A DNA stretch of 64,000 nt from Parahoeflea olei (lineage in GTDB: Bacteria > Pseudomonadota > Alphaproteobacteria > Rhizobiales > Rhizobiaceae). Under the pieces are notes generated by a model. It worked only from the letters and a program-made list of their open reading frames with translations. It had not been told where the DNA came from and made no database searches. Each line of letters begins with the position of its first letter. Position 1 is the first letter of the stretch. Made by a program: the position numbers and the translations under genes. The stretch is from the NCBI RefSeq assembly GCF_001703635.1, contig NZ_LQZT01000042.1, positions 181,566 to 245,565 on the forward strand. The letters run 5' to 3'. Shown in pieces: positions 42,764-50,150 of this stretch.

Positions 42764-43480
42764 CTAGCGCCCTCCCTTGAAGAAGGAGCTGACGGTGGCG
42801 CGCTTGAGACCGGCAATCGCCTTCATCGGGTTGAGCCCGTTGGGGCAGTGCAGCGTGCAACTGCCCTGGCTGTGGCAGTTGTGGCACCCGCCCTTGCCCG
42901 AGACCGCATCGAGGATCGCATTCGGATCGGCATCCTTGGGATCGAGATAGAGGGTCCAGGCCCGCTGCAGCGCCGCCGGCCCGAGAAAATCGACATTGTT
43001 CGAGACCGTGTCGCAGGCCGCGTAACAGACCGAGCAATTGATACATTCGATGCCGGTGTCGGTCTCGACGCGCTCCGGCGTCTTCGGATCGAGGATCTCG
43101 ATCGGCTCGTCGCGCGTCCTGGTCGGATGGTGGACGCCGCCGGCCGCCACCCATTTGTCGAAGAACGGGTCCATGTCGGCGGCCAGATCCTTGATCACCG
43201 GCAGGTTGCGCAGCGGGGCGATGGTGATGGCGTTGTCCTTGAGCACCGTCTTGACATGGGTCCGGCAGGTCCAGCGCGGCACGCCGTTGACCATCATCGC
43301 GCAGGAGCCGCACATGCCGACCCGGCAGGCGTAGCGGTAGGAAAGCGTCGGATCGGCATGTTGCTGGATCCAGGCGACGACATCGAGAATGGTCTGGCTG
43401 TCCCGGGCCGGAACCTTGAAATGCTCGAGCCCCCCGCCGTTCGCGTCGCCGCGCCAGACCGATACGTCCATTTCCTGCAT
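42764..43480 (-). CDS. SDH/FRD-like iron-sulfur subunit
   Basis: This 238-residue protein has an N-terminal [2Fe-2S] ferredoxin domain (CRVGMCGSCAMMVNG, then WTC). The C-terminal domain has CINCSVCYAAC and CHSQGSCTLHCP, the cysteine pattern of the [4Fe-4S] and [3Fe-4S] clusters in SdhB/FrdB. One extra cysteine precedes the last motif (CHNC). The frame opens upstream to a TTG at 43552, but ATG 43480 fits the family start. It is the first gene of the operon and faces a GST gene. Confidence 0.88.
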   Translation of the reverse strand: MQEMDVSVWRGDANGGGLEHFKVPARDSQTILDVVAWIQQHADPTLSYRYACRVGMCGSCAMMVNGVPRWTCRTHVKTVLKDNAITIAPLRNLPVIKDLAADMDPFFDKWVAAGGVHHPTRTRDEPIEILDPKTPERVETDTGIECINCSVCYAACDTVSNNVDFLGPAALQRAWTLYLDPKDADPNAILDAVSGKGGCHNCHSQGSCTLHCPNGLNPMKAIAGLKRATVSSFFKGGR

Positions 43481-43566
43481 GTTTGCCGACAAAACCGCCT
43501 CGATGACACTGATTGGTTGAGCGGTATTTATAGATGTGAGCGTTTCTAACAAAAAGGAATAAATGC

Positions 43567-43576
43567 TAATGCATTA
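43567..43576. promoter_or_regulatory. Palindrome in the divergent promoter of the SDH-like operon and GST gene
   Basis: TAATGCATTA is a perfect 10-base palindrome in an AT-rich part of the 188-base divergent gap (43481-43668). It is well placed to control both directions. The regulator is unknown; the LysR gene at 33351 is the nearest candidate of the same gene cluster. Confidence 0.4.
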
Positions 43577-43668
43577 TGTAATCGATGCTTACGATAAAAT
43601 CGCTTTCAAAGGCGCCCGATTTGTCTAGTGTCTGTGGCAGTTTCCATGACCTCGGATAGGGTCCCAAG

Positions 43669-44283
43669 ATGATCACGCTTTGCTACGCCAAGGGCACCGC
43701 CGCGCTGGCGCCGCACATCCTGCTTGAAGAAGCCGGCGCCGATTACACCGCGCGGCTGGTGGATTTTTCCGCCGCCGAACAGCAATCGCCGGACTATCTC
43801 GCCATCAATCCGAAAGGCCGGGTGCCGGCGCTGATCACCGAGCAGGGCACGCTCACCGAGACGCCGGCGATCCTCGCCTATATCGCGCAGGTGTTTCCCG
43901 CCGCCCGGCTGGCGCCGACCGATCCGTTCTTCTTTGCCGAAGCCCAGGCGTTCAATCTCTATCTCGCCGCCACCGTGCACGTGAACCACGCCCACAAGCA
44001 GCGCGGCGCACGCTGGACCGACGACGCCGCCGCCCAGGAGAAGATGCGCGAGAAGGTGCCGGCCAACATGACCGACTGCGCCCGCATCATCGAACAGCAC
44101 TATCTCAAGGGTCCCTGGGTGATGGGCGAGGCCTATTCGATGTGCGACCCCTATCTCTTCGTCATCACCCGCTGGATGAAGGTCGATGGCGTCAATCTCG
44201 ATGATTTTCCGGCCCTGTCGGCCCATTTCAGCGCCATGCAGGACCGCCCGGCCGTCCAGAAAGTCATGCAGCTGCATAGCTGA
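43669..44283 (+). CDS. Glutathione S-transferase family protein
   Basis: This 204-residue protein has an N-terminal thioredoxin-like domain (1-80, with NPKGRVPALI and the glutathione-contact TETPAILAYI) and an all-helical C-terminal domain (YSMCDPYLFVITRW). It resembles bacterial beta-class GSTs. It is divergent from the SDH-like operon. Detoxification or a glutathione-dependent isomerase step is possible. Confidence 0.9.
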   Translation: MITLCYAKGTAALAPHILLEEAGADYTARLVDFSAAEQQSPDYLAINPKGRVPALITEQGTLTETPAILAYIAQVFPAARLAPTDPFFFAEAQAFNLYLAATVHVNHAHKQRGARWTDDAAAQEKMREKVPANMTDCARIIEQHYLKGPWVMGEAYSMCDPYLFVITRWMKVDGVNLDDFPALSAHFSAMQDRPAVQKVMQLHS

Positions 44284-44629
44284 GATCGGCCCCGACAGCC
44301 GAAACCGGGCTGCGATCAAACCGATTGCCGTAGAGCGGCGGCACCGCGCGATCAGGCGCGGACTCTGCCGCGAGAAGGCTAATTGATCGGCAAGGACTGC
44401 TTGATCCGCGATCACCCGGTCTGCCCCGTCGCGGCTCAGGGCGAACAGGGCTGCAGCTTGCGCGCGGGCGCGCGGTCCGTCGCCGAGAGCCCATCGGACA
44501 GTTCGAGTTTCAAACACGGCGGACAATCGGCGCGCTGTGCGCATGCCGTCGTTCTCGACGAGGTCAGCCGGCAACCGGTTTCGATCCCCAGGGAGCTTCG
44601 GACTTTTTGAGAGGATTTTCTCGGAAAAA
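44284..44629. other. Gene-free stretch between convergent GST and torA
   Basis: About 350 bases with no convincing gene, promoter or repeat. Short open frames here show no coding character. The torA terminator follows at 44630-44654. Confidence 0.5.
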
Positions 44630-44654
44630 CCCGGCGCCGCAAGGCGGCGCCGGG
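44630..44654 (-). terminator. Rho-independent terminator of the torCDA operon
   Basis: CCCGGCGCCGC and GCGGCGCCGGG form an 11-bp perfect stem with a 3-base loop. On the minus strand a T5 run follows directly. It lies 64 bases after the torA stop. Confidence 0.9.
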
Positions 44655-44718
44655 CAGGAAGGGCATGCCGGGCAGACAGGTCGCACCTGCCCGGCAGACT
44701 GGGTTCGTCGCCCCGGTG

Positions 44719-47196
44719 TTATTCGGCCGCTTGCGGGGCCGTGAACACCGTGATTTCCGGAACCGTGCCGGTGAACTTCTCCACCTCGACCATGCAGGTG
44801 TGGGCGGACGTCGCCTGGGCCAGCCTGGATGTGCCGATATCGATGGTGAGAACGTTCGGGTCACCGTATTTGCACAGCGTGTTCGGATCGGTGATGTCCT
44901 CCGGATCGTACCAGGCCCCTTCCTGGACCTTGATGACGTTCGGACGGATATCGTCCGTCACCTTGGCCCCTGCCAGGATCTGGCCGCGACCGTTGAAGAC
45001 GCGAACGATGTCGCCGTCGACGATGCCGCGGTCGGCCGCATCCTTGGTGTTGATCCAGCACGGTTCATGACCATTGACCGCATACAGTTCCCGGGCACTC
45101 GAAGCACACAGCTGCGAATGCAGCCTGTAGTCCGGATGGCTGGAGTTGAGATGCAGCGGATAGGTCTTGTCCTTCTGGCCAAGCCATTCCACGGGCTCGA
45201 TCCACGAGGCATGCGGCGGGCAGTCGTCATAGCCGAATTTCTCGATCTCGTTGGAGAAGATCTCGATCTTGCCGGTTGCCGTCGGCATCATGTTCATCAG
45301 CGGGTCTTCCCTGAAGTCCGCATATTTGACACGCAGCTCGTTGGCTTCCGGGATCTCGAATTCGACGATGCCCTTTTCCCAGAACTCCTCGAAGTCCGGC
45401 ATGGCGACGTCCTTCTTGGCCGCTGCCTCCTTGGCCTGGTTGTAAATGTCGGCGATCAGGTCCTCGGGCGTCTTGCCTTCGGTGTACTCGCTCTCCACGC
45501 CAAGCCGCTTGGCAAGTTCGACGAAGATATCCCAGTCGTCACGGGCTTCGAACACCGGGTCGATGATCTTGGCCATCCGGATGAACGCCAGGTTGGCGAC
45601 GTTGCCGATGCGTTCGATGTCGTTGCGCTCGCACGCGGTCGTGGCCGGAAGAACGATGTCGGCAAAGCGCGCCGATGCCGTCCACTGGTAGTCCTGGATG
45701 ACGACGGTTTCGAACTTCTTCCAGGCATTGCGCATGCGGTTGCGGTCCTGGTGATGGTGGAACGGGTTGCCACCGACCCAGTAGGTCATCTTCACATCAG
45801 GATAGACGTGCTTGCCGCCATTGTGCTCGAACTCGCCACCGGGGTTTTCCAGCATGTCGACGATGCGGGCGCACGGGATGGAGACGTGCCCCTTCTCTTC
45901 AGGCCAGGCCTTGATTTCCTTGCGCATGCCGGGGCTGATGGCGCTGCCGAGTGCCGGACCGTTGGAGTGCGGAGCACCGGCATTGTCGAGGTGATAGCGC
46001 TGGCAGAAGCCACCGCCCGGCAGGCCGATCTGGCCGATCATCGATGCCATGGTGATGAACATCCAGGGCCATTGTTCGCCATACTGCTGGCGCTGCGGGG
46101 TCCAGCCCGAGACCAGCATGGTGCGACCGCTGACGAACAGGCGCGCCAGTTCGCGGATCTTTTCGGCGGGGACTTCGCACTGTCCGGCAGCCCATTCCGC
46201 GGTCTTTTCGATCTTGTCCCAACCCGTACCCATCAGGTAGTCGGCGAACTTGTCGAAACCGAAGGTGTAGTTTTCGATGAACTCCTTGTCGTAAAGGTCT
46301 TCGGTCAGCAGCGTGTGGCAGATGCCCAGCGCCAGCGGGATGTCGGCATGCGGCCGCGCCGGCAGCCATTCGCCCTGGACTTCCTTGCACAGTTCGATGT
46401 TGACGGGGTTGATGAAGATCTTCTTCAGCTCCGTCTTGGCCTTCATGTCATCGAACCAGCGTTTTTCGCCATGGTCGGGGACGCCGGCAGAAATCCGGTT
46501 GTCCTTCAACGGGTCGGAAGCCCAGAAGACGATCAGGTCGCTGTTTTCCATGACGGAGCGATGGCTGGTCTGCGGGCCTTCGGCGTCGATCTGGCCGAGA
46601 ATGTACGGCATGATGCCCGCCAGCGCGCCCTTGGAATAGTCGCCGGTGCTGAAGACGGCGCCGCCCTTCAGGTTCATCAGCTTCTTGAGCATGTTCTGCG
46701 GGTTCTGGACGCGGCCGGAGCTGCGCCATCCATAGGTGCCGGTATAGATCGACCAGGGGCCTTCCTCGTCCTGAAGACGCTGGATTTCCTTGGCCACCAG
46801 GTCGAGGGCCTGATCCCAGGAGACGCGCACGAAATCACCCGAGCCGCGGCTGTCGCGTTCGGCCTTCGGGCCGTTCTCGAGATAGGAGCGGCGAACCATC
46901 GGATACTTGATGCGTGCGGCGTTGTAGACCATGTCCTGGACACCGGGGAGAGCCGGGTTGGGATTGGGATCCTTTTCCCACGGGCGCACGCCCGTAAAAC
47001 GGCCGTCTTCGACGGCGCCCCAGAAAGCACCCCAGTGCGAGCCGCTGAGAATTTCCTTCTTGCCTTCCGCGGCAAATGCGCGAGTCACGCCGGCCGGCAG
47101 GATGGCGCTGGCTGCGCCGATGGCGGCGAGCGTGGACGTTGCCGTCAGGAACCTCCGGCGGGACAGAGACCCGGTTATCAGATTTTGAGCAGACAT
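44719..47196 (-). CDS. torA: TMAO/DMSO reductase, molybdopterin catalytic subunit (TorA/DorA)
   Basis: This periplasmic bis-MGD molybdenum enzyme reduces trimethylamine N-oxide or DMSO as an anaerobic electron acceptor. The 825-residue precursor has a Tat signal (SRRRFL at 12-17). The molybdenum-ligand serine is Ser188 in GDYSKGAL. TorA-type motifs TYGWRSSGRVQN and YWVGGNPFHHHQD are present, and there is no N-terminal iron-sulfur cluster, as in TorA/DorA. It is encoded last in torC-torD-torA. A 166-base gap upstream may hold a separate promoter or processing site. Confidence 0.95.
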   Translation of the reverse strand: MSAQNLITGSLSRRRFLTATSTLAAIGAASAILPAGVTRAFAAEGKKEILSGSHWGAFWGAVEDGRFTGVRPWEKDPNPNPALPGVQDMVYNAARIKYPMVRRSYLENGPKAERDSRGSGDFVRVSWDQALDLVAKEIQRLQDEEGPWSIYTGTYGWRSSGRVQNPQNMLKKLMNLKGGAVFSTGDYSKGALAGIMPYILGQIDAEGPQTSHRSVMENSDLIVFWASDPLKDNRISAGVPDHGEKRWFDDMKAKTELKKIFINPVNIELCKEVQGEWLPARPHADIPLALGICHTLLTEDLYDKEFIENYTFGFDKFADYLMGTGWDKIEKTAEWAAGQCEVPAEKIRELARLFVSGRTMLVSGWTPQRQQYGEQWPWMFITMASMIGQIGLPGGGFCQRYHLDNAGAPHSNGPALGSAISPGMRKEIKAWPEEKGHVSIPCARIVDMLENPGGEFEHNGGKHVYPDVKMTYWVGGNPFHHHQDRNRMRNAWKKFETVVIQDYQWTASARFADIVLPATTACERNDIERIGNVANLAFIRMAKIIDPVFEARDDWDIFVELAKRLGVESEYTEGKTPEDLIADIYNQAKEAAAKKDVAMPDFEEFWEKGIVEFEIPEANELRVKYADFREDPLMNMMPTATGKIEIFSNEIEKFGYDDCPPHASWIEPVEWLGQKDKTYPLHLNSSHPDYRLHSQLCASSARELYAVNGHEPCWINTKDAADRGIVDGDIVRVFNGRGQILAGAKVTDDIRPNVIKVQEGAWYDPEDITDPNTLCKYGDPNVLTIDIGTSRLAQATSAHTCMVEVEKFTGTVPEITVFTAPQAAE

Positions 47197-47362
47197 AATA
47201 TTCTCCTATTATCTTTCGATGCTTGCCTGGCAATTGGGTTGTCGCGTTCCTGCCAGGGGAACGGCGGGCGGCGATGGTTTCGCGTGCGCCCTTTGGTCCT
47301 TTCTTCATTTCTCCGCGCGAAGGCGGGCCTGGGTCTGGGTCGGCCGGGCCAAAAAGGCCAGG

Positions 47363-48010
47363 TCAGGCGGCAATGGGGGCAGAGGGGCAGGGAAGCGGCT
47401 CGTTCAGCAGCCGGCCGAGCAGGCGGGCAGCACAGGCATAAAAGCCGGTCCTGTCGAAGTCGCCGCAGGCCTTCTCGAAGGCCGGCACCCAGCTCTTGAG
47501 CCGTTCGTGCAACGACCGGACCGTGGCGATATCGGCCTTGTCCTCCGACACGCCGGCCAGCCGCAACGATTCCTCGAGCAGCGACAGTTCGACCACCAGG
47601 TGATCGGGCGCTTCGGGAAACCCTTCGACCGGTTGCAGGCATTGCTCGCGCAGCAACTTGGCCATCTCGCCGGCCGGGGCCTGGAACAGGCGGCCGCTGC
47701 CGAGATAGGCCGATTCATAGGGAGGCGCCGACATCGGGCCGCCCGCCCCCAGGAACAGCCGGCAGAAAGCCTTGTTGAGCTCGATGACGCCGGCCTTGGG
47801 GGAGCCAAAGTCGCGGGCGATCGCGATGAGCTTGGCCACGTCGTCCTGAAGCAGCGGGATCCGGGCCAGCAGCCCGAGCGGGCCATTTTCGGCGGGGAGC
47901 GCCATGGCCTCGAGATCCTCGAGTTCCAACGGCGTGCCGAACAAGCCGCTCAGGGTTGCCACGGCATCGGCATATTGGGGTCCGGAGATCGCTTGGGAGG
48001 TATTCATCAT
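47363..48010 (-). CDS. torD: TorD-family chaperone for TorA
   Basis: This 215-residue all-helical protein of the TorD/DmsD family has the conserved FLGAGGPMSAPPYESAYLG region (about 85-105). It binds the TorA signal peptide, aids cofactor insertion and delays Tat export. Its place between torC and torA matches dorCDA of purple bacteria rather than E. coli torCAD. Confidence 0.9.
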   Translation of the reverse strand: MMNTSQAISGPQYADAVATLSGLFGTPLELEDLEAMALPAENGPLGLLARIPLLQDDVAKLIAIARDFGSPKAGVIELNKAFCRLFLGAGGPMSAPPYESAYLGSGRLFQAPAGEMAKLLREQCLQPVEGFPEAPDHLVVELSLLEESLRLAGVSEDKADIATVRSLHERLKSWVPAFEKACGDFDRTGFYACAARLLGRLLNEPLPCPSAPIAA

Positions 48011-48036
48011 CTTGAACCTTCTTTTGAGGGGGGAAG

Positions 48037-48061
48037 CCCTGCCCGGCCGAACCGGGCAGGG
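48037..48061 (-). repeat. Intercistronic hairpin between torC and torD
   Basis: CCCTGCCCGG and CCGGGCAGGG form a 10-bp perfect stem with a 5-base loop. No T-run follows on the minus strand. It may lower torD expression relative to torC or stabilise the torC message. Confidence 0.6.
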
Positions 48062-48068
48062 TTCATGA

Positions 48069-49238
48069 TCAGGCGTCCGGCGAGTCCTTGGGCATATCCT
48101 TGGCGTTGAGCTGCAGATAGCTCAGCAGGAAGCGGTACTCCTCGGCGCTCAGCGTCGTGTTGGTCTTCATGTCCTTCATGACGCCGGCCCACTGGTTGGC
48201 GAGGAAATGCCCGGGCAGCGGCGCACTGTGGCAGGTTCCGCAGGCGGCGATGTACATCTCGTCGCCGTAGCTGGTGATGCCGTTCCGATCGGAGGTGAAG
48301 GTATCGATCTTGGCCCAGGCGGTGAGCCTGCCTTCGGTCCAGTTCAGGCCGGTGTCGGCATCTTTCTGCGTTTCCTGCACCTCGATGCCCTTGACCATGT
48401 CGGCGGACATCACCGCCAGGAAGAGCCGGCGTCCCATTTCCTTGACGAGCGCACGCTCCATGCCTTCCTGCATCCAGCCGTCGATGCCGACCTTGATCCA
48501 GTCGCCGTCCTTTTCCAGCACCGTGACCTGGGTCAGGGGCATGATGTTGCCGTCGCCCTTGGCGGCGTCATCGGCCGGCTTTTCGGCATAGAGATTGGCC
48601 GACGCCAGGGCGTACAGCACCTTGGCGCTCTGGTTGTCCTTGGCGCCGCTGGTCAGCGATGCGTAGATCGACTTGTAGCCGCTCGACATGTCCGGCAACT
48701 CGTGGGCGATGCCCTTGTGGCAATCGATGCAGGTGCCGCCGTCCTTGGCTGCCTGCCGCATCTTCACCGCCTTCGGCCGCTGGTGCTCGAAGTCCATGGC
48801 GTCATAGGAGTGGCAGCTGCGGCACTGGGCGGAATCGTTGGCCTTCATCGTGGCCCAGACCGTCTTGGCCATGCGCAGGCGCTCACTGTTGAACTTTTCG
48901 CGCGTGTCGATCGTGCCGGCGATTTCGCTCCAGACGTCCTTCGCCGCCAGCAGCTTGGCCTGATACAGCTCAAGGCCGCCTTTGGGCACGTGGCAATCCG
49001 GGCAGCCGGCGCGCACGCCCGAGGGGTTCTTGTAGTGAACCGTCTGCTTGTATTCTTCAAAATTGTTGTCGGCCATGCTATGGCAGCTGACGCAGAATTC
49101 GGTCGTCGTCGTCTTTTCCAGGGCCGTGTGAAAACCGACGAAGCCAAAGACGCCGACAAGCACGCCGGCGCCGCCGACGATCCCGATCGTGGCGGGGCGC
49201 GTGAGGAAGCGGAACGCCGCTTTGAGAGGATTTGTCAT
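48069..49238 (-). CDS. torC: Pentaheme c-type cytochrome TorC
   Basis: This 389-residue membrane-anchored cytochrome of the NapC/NirT class transfers electrons from quinol to TorA. An N-terminal anchor (about 18-42) is followed by four CxxCH motifs (CVSCH, CPDCH, CRSCH, CIDCH) and a C-terminal monoheme domain with CGTCH. That is exactly the TorC five-heme plan. ATG 49238 starts the family-conserved region. It is the first gene of torCDA, divergent from torR. Confidence 0.95.
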   Translation of the reverse strand: MTNPLKAAFRFLTRPATIGIVGGAGVLVGVFGFVGFHTALEKTTTTEFCVSCHSMADNNFEEYKQTVHYKNPSGVRAGCPDCHVPKGGLELYQAKLLAAKDVWSEIAGTIDTREKFNSERLRMAKTVWATMKANDSAQCRSCHSYDAMDFEHQRPKAVKMRQAAKDGGTCIDCHKGIAHELPDMSSGYKSIYASLTSGAKDNQSAKVLYALASANLYAEKPADDAAKGDGNIMPLTQVTVLEKDGDWIKVGIDGWMQEGMERALVKEMGRRLFLAVMSADMVKGIEVQETQKDADTGLNWTEGRLTAWAKIDTFTSDRNGITSYGDEMYIAACGTCHSAPLPGHFLANQWAGVMKDMKTNTTLSAEEYRFLLSYLQLNAKDMPKDSPDA

Positions 49239-49367
49239 TCTGTCACCCGGAATAATGTTAAAACCCACTGGAATTCAGTAGGTTCAAGATGGCCGGGTGG
49301 TGTAAAGGAACGCCGCTGCGATGTTTAACGAACCAAACTCAATTGTAAATGAAATGAGACCGAGCGC
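49239..49367. promoter_or_regulatory. torC / torR divergent promoter region
   Basis: This 129-base gap is AT-rich in its torR-proximal half. GGTTCAAG on the plus strand and GGTTCGTT on the minus strand form related half-sites that could bind the response regulator. I do not see an exact copy of the E. coli tor box. Confidence 0.45.
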
Positions 49368-50093
49368 ATGAGAAGCGGGCTTGCCATCAGTCCCCAGGAT
49401 ATCCGGATTGCCGTCGTCGATGACGAACCGGTGATCCAGCAGACCCTGCGCGCCTATTTCGAGGCCGCGGGCTTCAGGGTTTCGAGCGCCGACAGCGCCA
49501 TCCAGCTCAGGCAGTTGATGGAGCGCGAGCCGATCGACCTGCTGCTGCTCGACATCCGCCTGCCCGACTGCGACGGACTGACACTGATGCGCGAGATCCG
49601 TGCGAAGTCGAACGTGCCGGTGATTCTGGTAACCTCCCGTGCGGAAGAGGCCGACCGGGTACTCGGGCTCGAGCTCGGCGCCGACGACTACGTGACAAAG
49701 CCGTTCTCCTCGCGCGAACTCTTGGCCCGGGTCAACACCGTGCTGCGTCGCACGATGAGCACGCAGAAGGAAGCCCAACAGGGCCAGCGCCACTTTCACG
49801 GCTGGACGCTCGAGCTGGATTCACACCGGCTTACCTCGCCGCAGGGGGAAACCAGCCGCCTCACCCATGGCGAATTCGACCTTCTGGCCGCCCTGACCCG
49901 CAATCCGGGACGAATCATGAGCCGCGACGACCTGATCGCGGCGGTGACCGATCGGGAATGGAATCCCAATGATCGCACCATCGACGTGCTGATCAGCCGG
50001 CTGCGCCGCAAGATCGAACCCGATCCGGCCAAACCGACGATCATCGTCACCGAATACGGCCTTGGCTACATCTTCACCGAGCGCGTGACCTGA
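49368..50093 (+). CDS. torR: OmpR-family response regulator TorR
   Basis: This 241-residue regulator has a receiver domain (12-125; acidic pair VDDEP, phospho-acceptor in LLLDIRLPD, lysine in DDYVTKPF) and a C-terminal OmpR winged helix (TVDVLISRLRRKIE-like IDVLISRLRRKIE). It is divergent from torC and convergent with a hybrid kinase of the TorS type. It should activate torCDA when TMAO or DMSO is present. Confidence 0.9.
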   Translation: MRSGLAISPQDIRIAVVDDEPVIQQTLRAYFEAAGFRVSSADSAIQLRQLMEREPIDLLLLDIRLPDCDGLTLMREIRAKSNVPVILVTSRAEEADRVLGLELGADDYVTKPFSSRELLARVNTVLRRTMSTQKEAQQGQRHFHGWTLELDSHRLTSPQGETSRLTHGEFDLLAALTRNPGRIMSRDDLIAAVTDREWNPNDRTIDVLISRLRRKIEPDPAKPTIIVTEYGLGYIFTERVT

Positions 50094-50150
50094 AGCGCCC
50101 GCGGGCGTGAGGGCATATCCCGCCTCATCCTGGGGAACGGGCGCACGGCC

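Noticed and set aside
40332..43480. The SDH-like genes as the primary succinate dehydrogenase of the cell
   Set aside because: The covalent-FAD histidine is missing and the gene order differs from the sdhCDAB arrangement usual in alphaproteobacteria.
44665..47499. Open frame of 944 codons on the plus strand opposite torA
   Set aside because: No recognisable domain, and it runs antisense through the complete torA gene and its terminator.
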